From assembly GCF_023343835.1 (NCBI RefSeq), contig NC_064435.1, positions 79,556,134-79,620,133 on the forward strand: DNA of 64,000 bases, in the 5' to 3' direction. Positions 25,985 through 37,343 of this stretch are shown in pieces. Numbering within the stretch: the first letter of the stretch is position 1; every line of letters begins with the position of its first letter. The notes under the pieces were generated by a model that did not search any database, was not told where the DNA came from, and was given only the letters and a program-made list of their open reading frames with translations. A program made the position numbers and the translations under genes. Source of the DNA: Lagopus muta. Taxonomy: Eukaryota > Chordata > Aves > Galliformes > Phasianidae.

Positions 25985-28900
25985 ATGGAAGCTTTAAATA
26001 AAGCAAACACAAGCTTTGCTCTTGACTTATTCAAGCATGAGTGTCAGGAAGATGACAATGAGAACATTTTGTTCTCCCCTTTCAGTATTTCATCTGCCCT
26101 CGCTACTGTGTATTTGGGAGCCAAAGGCAACACTGCAGATCAGATGGCAAAGGTGAGTCTGAGAAGAGTTGATCTCTTAGAGTAACATTCTCTATGAAGG
26201 AAATTGACAATGATGCATCAACAGAAAACCATATACAGGTCAAAAGCCACAGCCTGCACTAGCTTCTGCAAACACCAAACGGGAGCAGTGGCACTAGTAA
26301 CTGCAGACACTCTCTCCTTCTAAATCTCACTGGAAGAAAGAAGGGTTCTTTATCCCAAAGCTCAATAATTGAGCACTCACCAGTGAGAGAGAAACTTGGA
26401 TTCTCCACCTGCCTTGCCCCAGAAGATTCTCATTTTCTGTCTCATCTCTTTGGAAATGGCCCTATGCTGAAAGACCCTTTGCTATATCTCTAGTAAGTTT
26501 CAGGCTTTGCTACCATAAATCTACAAACTCACGAGGTCAGAGAAGAAACACAGGGTGATAATACAACCCCTTCTTTTGAGTATGTATTTTACACGAAAAA
26601 TCACCTGAAGTTCCTAAACTCTATTTGTGCAAAGTTCACAGCTTCAACAGGCAGCAGTGAGAACAGTCCCAATGCAAACATGGTTACCTAGCCTGTACTG
26701 CAGGAGAACTGGTGAACTGGCATCTGCTAAGGCAGGAAGCTGCATCGCCTGCTAAAGCAGCAATCCAACTATTGAGCTACAGGATAAATGAGGACCAGCA
26801 GGGTCACAAAGAAAGGAGAGATCTTCTGTCAGGAAGAAGGGAAAACAAAACAAAACAAAAGGCTTCTGAAAAAATGTTCCAAGGTTAGATGTACAGTTTT
26901 GTAGCCTGGGTAAGGTGCACATGCCCAGAGGAAGGCATGCAGGGTATGAATCTGCTCCCAGTGTTTTCTGACATGTAGTGGGCTCTCCGTTTACACCTAT
27001 GCTTCAGTAGTTTCCACCTGGAAATAACTGGCCCTTCCCAGGTATACTCCTGTGAGTACAAGGGCCAACTTGAAGCAGGCAAATTCCTCTAGAAATACCA
27101 GATACATGAGAGTTCTGCTTGCAACCCTCATCTAAGTATGCTCAAGACATCTTGTACACAGGGGTTCAAAAGTAAAATCTGGCATTGTCTTTTCATCACC
27201 AGACCTATGACATCACTGAAAGTTTTTACTGAAACAGCAAATTTTCTGTTACTGCATTGATTACTGCAATTTCCACTATAGGTACTCTACTTCAATGAAG
27301 CTGAAGGAGCCAGAAACGTCACCACAACTATAAGAATGCAAGTCTATTCCAGAACAGACGAGCGCCTATCAAATCGCCGTGCCTGTTTCCAGAAGGTAGA
27401 TCACCAAGTCCAATGATCACGTAATGGTCATGGTAACACGTTCCCTCGCTTTTATTTTGTCTCTCTGCTTGCCTTCCTTAAATGCAGTATACACAACTAT
27501 TTGGTACAGCATCCTGTGATACCTTCATCTTATGCAATATTTGAGACATGTTCCCCATTTTTAGGTAGAATTGCAAAATTTAACCTCAAATTTGTGAAAT
27601 TTGAAATGTAATGATGGGGCTATTCTCTATCAATGGATCTCTTGATCTTCTCCCTTCAGCTTTGAGGAGAGGTTTCTTTCTCTCTTTTTATTCTCTTTCC
27701 TTCATTCTTCCTTCTCTTTTTCTCTTTCAATCTTTCCTTCATTCTTTTCTTCTTTCTTTCTTTCCTTTTTAACTATCACTGTTCAATAGCTAGTTATTTA
27801 GCAACATGTTCTTTGAACAGGCATGGTCCCTATCTCAGAACAAATCAAAACAATATTACTCTCCCACACATTTGATTGCAGCATCAACACAACAGCAACA
27901 AAAAAAAAAACAACTACAGAAGTATCTTTTACAGGCTACCTGTGCTTGATACATTTCAGAAATTAGTTTCTATTTCATGTGAAAGTTTAGTGAATAAACT
28001 GGCATGTTGGAATTTCCTAAGGCAGACTTTGCAATAAATCTTAAAGAAATGGAAACTTTCGTATTCCTGAGATATTTCTTTGACAGACTGGCAGGCATCT
28101 TTTTTCAAAATAGACTTAATTTAAGTGAGCAGAAAATTTGGAAATCACTCTCTGAGTGAGTAAAGCCATTTTTCCTCACTGACAATGCAGCCACTGTGGT
28201 AAAAAGTTCCTCTCCCTACTCTTTCCCATCAGTCCTTTTTCTTTCTGTGGGTAAATCGTTTCCCTGAAGTCTATCCACAAAACCCCTGTGGCAGCAAGTT
28301 CTGATAAATGGGTCTACATTTGGGTCTACAGCCACGGTGGGAAGAGTAATTTTGGGGACTACGTCAACAACCCATTTACACTGCATGAACAGGAGATGGA
28401 TTGTTTCTCATGAGTAATGCTTGTCTGAACTGTAAGAACTATGGAGCACTTTAGGCAGTGAAAAGAAACTGTTCTAACAGCTTAGAAATTTAGATGGCTG
28501 TTCATGCCTCTGATTCTCTTGTAGTAACAAGATGAATACAACACAGGTCCAGTTTTTTAGTTCAATAATTCACAGCTTCATTTCCTCAAGCTGGTTTGAC
28601 AGTTTGAGTCCATATTCATTTAATCCTGTTACTTAAATATAAAGAATTTACTGCAATTACTGCAAGAAAAAGCATCTGCAAAATATTAATATTTAAAGGA
28701 AGGTTAAAAAAGTTAGGGGAAAACTTACCACATAATTAACTTTTATAAATCTTACCAGGAGTCACACAGCCAAGTCTTCATGTATAGTTTAGCAATTACA
28801 TTCTGTCTCTCTCTCTCTGTTGTACTTGGTTTTGCAACCTCCATTTAGAATCCCTTAAACATTCTACACAGTTCAAGCTCTTACTACTTGCACTCCAAGG

Positions 28901-31900
28901 CTCTTACAGAGTCTATAGCATTGTGAAACTTTTAGTAATTTCATGTCATTCTTTTAATATCTGTCTGAGTTAGTACACATATTGCACTGCAGTACAGTCA
29001 ACACCACCTGAATAGCAATAGCTTACATAGAGCTGCACGAGGAACAAATTTAGAAATTTTGAAATGCATAACCCTTATTTCCTTGTCTCCAAGACAGAAA
29101 TAGGCAAATCAGGTAATATCCATGCTGGGTTTAAAGCACTCAACTTGGAAATCAACCAACCCACTAAAAATTACCTGCTCAGAAGTGTCAACCAGTTATA
29201 TGGAGAAAAGTCGCTGCCTTTCAGTAAGGTACGTAGGCCATTTATTCATGTTATACTGCGTGTGTCAAACTTGATGATCTACCTATGACAACAAACAATA
29301 ATAATTTATATACCTTCAAATATTTTCATTACATCTGCAAATTGTGTTATTATTTCTAACACGCATACTTCCTGTGAGGTTCTTCTTGAGAATTTAGATA
29401 CCATGATTTTACTTTTATAGGATATGTATTTAATTTGTGTGACTCACAGTTGTGGCTAGGCAAAAACATTTTAATTATGCATTTCCAAATTAAAAAAGTA
29501 CTGTGTTCTTCTGCTATATGCATTATACATAAATGCTATAGCCTATGTAATTTTTATTCGTTCTCTCCACTTGGCTATAGTTATTTATTGGCATTTACGT
29601 GGCAGGCAACAAACATAAGACAGATGTCTCTCTTGCACTGCAGGAATACTTACAGTTAGCCAAGAAATACCACAGTGCAGAACCACAATCAGTTGACTTT
29701 GTGGGAGCAGCAAATGAAATCAGAAGAGAGATCAATTCCAGGGTTGAACACCAGACTGAAGGTAAGCTCAACCATCTCCTCTCCCAGTTCTGAAGGAAGC
29801 AATTTTAGTCGTGAACAAATTCTCTGTGCCCAAAGGGCCCAAGGCAGGTAAACAATTTAACTCAGAAAGGGAAATCAAAACAATTTTGCTGAAGTAATCA
29901 TCTGCTGGAAAGCCCTTATTAAAATTATCTTTCTCCATTTGAATGGGAAAGGAATGTGGTTTTCTCTATAAAAACAATGTTGTCGTGTATTTGCGAATAA
30001 TCTCAAGCTAGAAGCATGCCAAATCAACACTTCAAATTTCCTTATTTCTTCATTAACTATGCCAACATTTACTCTGAAACAGTAAAGGTGCACAAATATG
30101 TAAATGTTCTTTGGTTTTCTGTAGGTAAAATAAAAAGTCTGCTGCCTCCTGGATCCATAGATTCACTCACCAGGCTAGTCCTGGTAAATGCACTCTACTT
30201 CAAAGGAAACTGGGCAACAAAGTTTGACGCTGAAGAAACCAGGCAAAGGCCTTTCAGAATAAATACGGTATGGTAACATACTGCCTTATATACCAGACTG
30301 CAGGTTGAAAAAACAGTGAAAAAGATGGAGGAGATAAATTCCTGCCATTCTTTAAATCCACACTGCACTAAAATTAGAATATTTAAAACATATGTTATAT
30401 CCATAACACATCCATAACACATCTTCAGTACAAAGATTGCACACACATGCTAGCACCCAAGGCACAAATAAAATTAACATAAGCCAGCTTGAAACAAACT
30501 TCCACACACCTCTTAAAGCAGGAAAACATAGATGTGTATAAAACTGTATGAACTAGTTCTATATATTTTCATTTTTAACCATACAATGAATCAGAGTGGA
30601 ACAGAGCTTCCAGTAAATATGTGTCATCCTAGCTGGCTAAGATAGCCTTCATAGCCTTCAAGTGCATTCCCAGAAGAGAGGGGCCCTCTGTAGATCCTAC
30701 AGCTTCTCTAAGAGCCACAGGGATGTACCTCCACCATGCTATTCAATGTAGCCTTTTACTGTTCTGGGTATAAATAGCAAGCTTTTCATTTGATTTGTTG
30801 CAGCATACAACTAAACCAGTGCCAATGATGCACCTGGCTGATAAATTTAATTGGACCTACGTAGAATCAGTCCAGACTGATGTTCTTGAACTTCCATATG
30901 TCAATAACGACCTCAGTATGTTCATCCTGCTGCCACGGGATATCACTGGCCTACAAAAGGTAAAGGGTAACTTTAAGCTCAAATTGTGTGAGAAACAAGA
31001 ATGTTTTCATGCATATCCATGGTAAAACATTAGGTTACAGTCTTATTTCTAGGAAGGAAGGTTTCCTTGAAGGAGGCTCAAGGAAAAACAAACCTCAAAC
31101 TTGCCCAAATGTTATGAAACTGAACCTCTTGAATGTTTGGTTTAGTTTTCTTTTTAGCTCCTGGCAGGTGGCACTTCTGTGCTTTCTAATGTTGATCAGT
31201 GCTGGAAATAAGTAGACCAAACCCAACAAGACTGGCTCTAACTCTAGCTGAAGAACAATGAGGACAGAAAGACAGTTCTGCTGACGGTCTGTACTGACTC
31301 AGACGGATATTATGACAATTAAAAAGAAAAGCACAGCCTAGACACCCTGCATTACTTTCTACGATGTTCAGAGCTAATATACATGCACACTGCCACCTTC
31401 TGTAAACACACTGAACCTGACTTCAGATAGTAAACTATTGTGAAATTCTCATTTATATTAGTGGGTGCTTTGTAGAAAAAAAAGTTATTTTCACTAAATT
31501 CTAAGACATACAGAAAACAGAAATGTGAGCACCAAGTCAAATAGACTACTGTTACTTGATGGTGATGCTGTTTTACAAATATTTAACCCCTCTACATTCC
31601 CTGATGATTACTGAGAACAGTTCAAATGCTGCACTGACATACAGTAGAGCAAAATATTCCTTCCTAGTAGAAAATATTTCAGAGTTGGCAATTCACTAAT
31701 GGTTTTTGTACTTGAAAAGTACAATTTTCTTCTACAAAAAAAGCTACAAAATTTTTGTAGCTTGAAAAGTTCTTAAATAAAAATACAGAAGAAATAACCC
31801 TTAGGGATCAGTTTTTTGAACACTGTGTAACTTTCTGGTTCTCTTTTCAATTAACTGCAGCTAATAAATGAATTGACTTTTGAAAAATTGTCTGCATGGA

Positions 31901-32265
31901 CCAGTCCAGAATTAATGGAGAAAATGAAAATGGAAGTGTATCTGCCCAAGTTCACAATAGAACAGAAATATGACCTGAAATCTACTTTGAGCAAGATGGG
32001 GATAGAAGACGCTTTCACAGAAGGTCAAGCTGATTTCAGGGGAATGTCAGGGAATGCTGACCTGTTTCTGTCACAAGTTTTTCACAAATGTTATGTGGAA
32101 GTTAATGAAGAAGGCACAGAGGCAGCAGCTGCCAGTTCAGCATCTCTAGCGTCACGAAGCCTTGGTGCTGCAGTTTTTTTTGTAGCAGATCACCCTTTTC
32201 TCTTCATTATCAGACACAACAAGACCAAGTGCGTCCTTTTCTTTGGAAGGTTCTGCTCCCCCTAG
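25985..32265 (+). CDS. SERPINB2: SERPINB2-like (plasminogen activator inhibitor 2 type) serpin
   Basis: Seven coding exons: 25985-26152, 27282-27395, 29094-29228, 29644-29761, 30125-30267, 30804-30959 and 31861-32265, giving 412 residues. Exon 3 (residues 57-94) is a separate 38-codon exon for a long C-D loop rich in Arg, Thr and Gln with one Cys (about residue 91). Mammalian PAI-2 also has a long, Gln/Cys-bearing C-D loop used in cross-linking. The reactive loop [20 protein letters not shown] has a canonical inhibitory hinge (P14 Thr, P12-P9 Ala). Counting from the hinge puts Arg at P1 and Ser at P1', in register with the human PAI-2 P1 Arg. The tail [10 protein letters not shown]...FFGRFCSP also matches PAI-2. 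The gene sits where synteny predicts SERPINB2, before B10 and B8. Expected role: intracellular or partly secreted inhibitor of urokinase-type serine proteases; the target is inferred. The ATG follows an in-exon 5' UTR of 10 nt. Confidence 0.88.
27669..27771. repeat. CT-rich simple repeat in SERPINB2 intron
   Basis: About 100 nt of almost pure C/T with TTTC, TTCC and TCTT units, inside the intron after the C-D loop exon. It is far from the splice sites (27396 and 29094). Confidence 0.85.
31741..31763. repeat. 23-bp perfect inverted repeat in SERPINB2 last intron
   Basis: AAGCTACAAAA and TTTTGTAGCTT are exact reverse complements around one T. The palindrome is 97 bp upstream of the last exon, close to where a branch point could lie further downstream. 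It could form a hairpin in the pre-mRNA. Confidence 0.6.
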
Positions 32266-32865
32266 AAAATCAACTGGTAATAAACAAGCCCTTACAACAA
32301 TGATGAACACAATGTATGCCACAAAGAGCACCTCGACAGACTGTGAACTTTACCGTAATTTTCCTGTACTATTGACAATCTCTGCCAGAAGAGAGCTCAT
32401 ATTAAAAATAACATGAATTCAAGCATCTGATTCATTTTCCTTTATAAGCATATTATACAGCACTACAGAACACCAAACTGCACACTGAACAACATGGATG
32501 TGTCTTTTCAGTGCTTTCCAAACCAGAACTGCTACAATGCAGAACAGACAAGGCTGATGTAAAACAGTACTTCCCGATACACTTCCTTTTGCACATAAGA
32601 AGAAAAGAAGCAGGAGAAACTCATTCTTGTATAAAGTTGTCACACCTCTTCAAAGCTAACTGTCCCAGGCCACCTCTACCACAGCCTTTTCAGTTTTAAA
32701 TCAGCTTCACAACATAGCATGGCTGGTAATGAAACAAAGCTGCAAAATCCTCTGTGTTGCTGGTACCGTCGGTTTGCTCTTGCACACAAAGGAGCTAACA
32801 CACGTACTTTCTAATCTCTGACCCTCATAAATTGGCAAATACCAAACAATGCAGAACCAGAGTTA

Positions 32866-32871
32866 AATAAA
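32866..32871 (+). terminator. SERPINB2: Likely SERPINB2 poly(A) signal
   Basis: AATAAA lies about 600 nt after the stop, a 3' UTR length similar to that of the neighbouring genes. Another AATAAA at 32279-32284 is only 14 nt past the stop and would leave almost no 3' UTR, so the distal site is preferred. Confidence 0.5.
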
Positions 32872-32889
32872 ACACACACCTTGAAATGC

Positions 32890-35800
32890 TCTCTTTTGTC
32901 CTAACCTTTAATTTATTCAACACTGTTCCAGCCCAGCACTGCTTTACTCTCCTTTGCCACTTATTTTGCTGCTTGAAGGCAAGACCAACTGGGAGAATCA
33001 AATCTGTAATGTTAACTCCCCAAGTGCTGTCTGAAAGATTGCATGCAAATTCTTCCCTACATATTCACTGCTTTCACAGCTCTTACCCCTAAGGAGGGGG
33101 AATTCCCAATCAGTCATGCACATCTAAGAACACAAGCGATGCTCCTACTTCTCTGAATTCAGAATGGTGAGAAAAGGACCGGGCCTCTTCACAGCACTTG
33201 CACACACTGACAGCATCTCACTATAAACATCCCCTCCCACGAAGGTAGGATACCTTTTTTCTGGCAGAGAGAGGAGTGTTGACTGATGGTGAGTCTTTTC
33301 TGTATTATTCCATGTGGCCAGGCTCCTTTTGGCTCTGCTTTCCCAAATGGGAAGGAACATAGGGAGAGTGTTGTGAAGCAAATGCTCCATTGTATCCTCA
33401 CACAGCTTCACAAGCACTGCCTTCTGCCTCAGCTGTGAAACATATCACAGGATCTCTATGCTCAGAGGTGTTTCTGACATGTCCTGCTTCACCTAACAGA
33501 ATGGCTTCATGTCCCAATGGAAAAGTCACTCAAGGACTACCTGATATTTCTCAGGAATAAAGACACAAAAGCCATGTCTGGGAGGCCAACGAGAAACAAA
33601 ACCCCAACAGTGCGCAACCAAACTCAGAAACAAATGTCATCCATCTTTTCTATTTTAAGCATAGTTGCAAAGATGAAAGAATGAATGTCCTTTTGGCAAT
33701 GCTGGATCATTACCAAAGGCCAATAGCAACCAAATTAGAGGGTGAATCTTGCATTGAGGAACAGCATTTTCTCATGGTAAGTAGCACACACTGGGGCAGA
33801 CTGCCTAGAAAAATTGAGGACTTCCCATTCAGGAAAGGGCTGTAGCTGACCTAATTTACCTGTGGGCCTGCTCCAGGCATGCACTGGACTATAAACCAGC
33901 TTCTGTCTAGTTTCTGTCAACATCCATTCTACCTTAGCACCTCAGTTTCTCTTCCTCTCTGGCACCTGTGCAGCTTGACTAGCAGGGGCACTTAGCTTGC
34001 TTGCTTGCTTGCTCTCAGCATATTTCTTTAGGATTTGGAATCTCTCTAGCTTGGCCTTTCCCACCGATCAATCATTCAGTGGACTTTTCTTCTACCCTGA
34101 TTTTTTTTATAACCTTTCTTATTGTACTAACGTCACCACTTGTTTAATTTCTGACATTTCTTCACTGCCTTGCATAACACTGATTTCTATAACTTTTCAG
34201 AAGACTTGACCTACTCTGTTCCTGTAATCAGACTTACAGCAAAATGCTTGGCACACCATAGTTTCCTTCCCTCCCTCCTCTTTCCTTCCCTATCCCTTAG
34301 ACTCTTACAGATGTTGCCACTACCTTCCCCTTCTCCTACCCACACAAGAGCAGCCCTGCTGTTTTCTGGGACAGCAGAGTGACAACTATCGTATTTATCC
34401 CTGCTGTATTTTTTTCACTCCTTCCTTGCTCAAGTTCTGCCAGTGGGGCTGCTTCAGTTCTTGCCTTCCTCCATGGCATACAAGTACTGTGCACTCAGTA
34501 TTTTGCAGTGTTTCTCTGAAGTGTTTCCCAGCTATGGATGCAATTAGATTCTTTCACCAACACAAGAAGCAAGGTGTTCAGCCTTACATCTTCAATGGCT
34601 TTGCCTCTGCCTGTGCTCCCAATGATCTTCACTCTGAAGCTTGACTCTCAGAGTCTAATTCAGCCTGTAAGCTCTTGACATTTTACGCCAATGCATCTTA
34701 TTCATAGAATCATAGAATGGCTTGGGTTAGAAGGAACCTCAAAGATCATCTATTTCCAAGCCTCCTGCCAACGACTAAATCAGGCATTAGATCAGGCTGC
34801 CCAGGGCCCCATCCAACCTGGCCCTGAACATCTCCAGGGATGGGGCATCATAGCTTCTCTGAGCAGCCTGTTCCAGCATCTCACCACCTTCTCAGTGAAA
34901 ACTCTCCCCAACATCTAATCTAAGTCTATCTTCTTTTAGTTTGAAACCATTCCCCCTCGTACTATCACTATCTACCCATGCAAAAAGTTGATTTCCCTCC
35001 TTATTTATAAGCTTCTTTTAGGTACTTGAAGGCTGCTATCAGGTCTCCCCTGATTCTTCACTTCTTCAGACTGAGGAATCCCAGCTTCTGCAGCCAATCT
35101 TCATAGAAGAGGTCTTCCAGTTCTCTAATCTTCACGACCCTGCTCTGCACTCGTTCCAAAAGGTCCACATATTTCCTGTGCTAGGGCCTCATGCCTGGAC
35201 ACAGCACTTCAGATGGGGCCTCATGAGGGCAGAATATAGGGGGACAATCACCCTGCTGGCCACCCTTCTTTTGATGCAGCCCAGGATACTGTTGGCCTTT
35301 CAGGCTGCAAGAGCACACTGCTGGCTCCTGTTAAGTTCTTCATTTGCCAGGATCCTTAAGTCCTTCTCAGTAGGGCTACTCTCGATGAGTTCTTATCCTA
35401 GTACGAACACATATCTGGGATTGCTTCAGCACAAGTGCAACACCTAACACTTGGCCTTTGTGAACCTCCTTATGTTCACATGGACCCAATCCTCAAGCCT
35501 GTCCAGGTCTATATTAAAAAACAAAGAGTCATGGCTTCACAAGGCTGGAAAGTTGGACCAGTCCTACAATACCTGCTTAAATTCAGAAACCAAAACCATG
35601 CATTCTGGTTCATCTAGTAATCATTTTACCAGATTTATTTACTTTAAACAACAAGCCAGTTGTCTTCACGACACCAGAAGATCATTGAAATGAACGAGTG
35701 AATTGTTTTGCTGTCCTCCTAGTGACAATTGTGGTGTAACAGTTAAAATGAGATTATGATCCACTTTGTTCCTTTGAAGTGCCTAAAACAAAAATGTAAC

Positions 35801-35928
35801 AAGATGAACAAGGAACTAGAACATAACAAGATCAACAAGGAAGACAAAACTGTATGAGATGTTTTTGGGATTCATTAGAGAGAAGCTTTGAGTAGGCGGG
35901 AACAGAGTTGACATCGGAGAGAAGGAAA
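32890..35928. other. SERPINB2-MENT intergenic region
   Basis: Three kb without a recognisable gene. It contains a (GCTT)n microsatellite of about five units (33995-34013), pyrimidine-rich DNA at 34,250-34,450 and an 800-bp CR1 (34702-35509). Confidence 0.65.
34702..35509 (-). mobile_element. CR1 LINE, about 0.8 kb, minus orientation
   Basis: Begins TCATAGAATCATAGAATGG (the CR1 3' end reversed) and continues through the conserved CR1 tail, including CATCCAACCTGGCCCTGAAC and GGGGCATCATAGC. It then passes into the C-terminal ORF2 region (TCCCCTGATTCTTCACTTC, CTGCTGGCCACCCTTCTT). It is 5'-truncated, as most CR1s are. Confidence 0.95.
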
Positions 35929-36031
35929 GGGAAGTGCAAACTACTATATTTCTAAATTTATTCACTGCTTAACACGCAGACACAAAACCTGACAGGACAA
36001 GACTCAGGTCTTCTCTCTCACTGGATCACAG
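35929..36031 (+). promoter_or_regulatory. SERPINB10B: Predicted MENT core promoter and noncoding exon 1
   Basis: This segment aligns with 46481-46589 upstream of the next gene: both start GGGA(A/G)GTGCAA, pass through TATTCA(C/T)TGC and end at a GT splice donor (here CACAG followed by GTAAGC). The exon would join the acceptor at 37334/37335, which leaves 9 nt before the ATG. No TATA box is seen. Purine-rich GGAA motifs just upstream (35915-35930) could bind ETS factors such as PU.1, which would fit the known myeloid expression of MENT. The TSS itself cannot be placed. Confidence 0.6.
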
Positions 36032-37343
36032 GTAAGCATTTAAACCAATTTAAATAACTTTTCTGATGTTTTGAATGGTTATTTATAGCCTGCATGACAG
36101 TGGAAGTAAAACGTACGAGGGTTATACTGTAGTCATTTTTTATATATGCTTTTCTAGATGTCATGCCTTACAGAAAATGAATGTGTGAGCTAAGGAAAGC
36201 AGTTGGGAGCATAACTGATCACAAGAAGGAAAATCTTGTCAGGACAGTAGTTGTCTTACTAATTAAAATATTCAGTTTGATAAAGGAGTCTCATACTTCA
36301 GGTGAAGCAAAGGCTATTTTCATTCTGCCTTGTACATGATCAGGACAGGGACTCAGAGGAGTAGAGTAAGACAGGTTTCTATCCTGATGCTCATTTGGTC
36401 AGGTTCTCCAAGGAGAGGATGTCACTCCATGGTACAGATTTGGTATAGACTGAATAACGACTGCCAGAAAAACTAAAGTGGTTTGGTAGCCAAAAACTTG
36501 ATGAATATCTGTAGACTTCAGAGACAGACCTGCAATTTCTGCAGTGCCATTCAATAAATATGAATTGTTCTTTACATAATAATAACAACAATAACAACAA
36601 TATTTTCCAGTCTCTCTATCAGAAAACACCCTAAGAAGGTACTACTGAACAGGTAAGTTAAAGTTTGGAATGCTCATAGCTTATACACAAAGATATTTGC
36701 CAGTTTCTGAGGAAAATAAAATTGCCAGAATATAAAGAAGAGACTGTAGTTAGACTCTGTGAATAAAATGGTAACACTTCAAAAGCAAATAACAACTTTG
36801 TCATACATTATATTATCTGAAATGGGTTGCTAGCCAGAAAAATTCCATAAGCCCAAGAGTTACACCTAAATACATTCTCAGTATTAGCTCCTAATTCTAT
36901 CTAGATCCAAAATGATGTAGTGAAAATCTCAGATGTCCCATGTACGAAAATTACTTAAAACTTCCCTGGAAACATTACTTTGATAATGAGTTAGGAATGA
37001 AAATGAACAAAATATGCAGCTTACAAATCTACACACTTTTTGAAAAACAAAGGCAGAAAGAAACATGAATAAAAGGGCAGATCTATAAAAGAGAACACAT
37101 CTATAATGATAGGGAATTATGAGATGGATAACAAAAACCCAAAAGGAATTGCTGCTCCCAGCAGGTGGCACATGTATGTACATGTAAGTGTATGTGTAGA
37201 ACATACAGCTAGGCTATTAGTTTCAAAAGGTACCTATGCACTGCACTGCAAATGTAACATTTCTCACTAATATGCACTGCATACATCATTTTAGACACTC
37301 AAATACTACAGTTCTGTCTGTTGCCTCTTTCCAGGCTGTAGCA

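Noticed and set aside
32279-32284. AATAAA 14 nt after the SERPINB2 stop as the main poly(A) signal
   Set aside because: It would leave a 3' UTR of only about 30 nt, unlike the roughly 500-650 nt of the neighbouring genes. The site at 32866 fits better.
34702-35617. Open frames such as those around 34,691-35,693
   Set aside because: They lie inside or at the edge of a minus-oriented CR1 element and read its complement.
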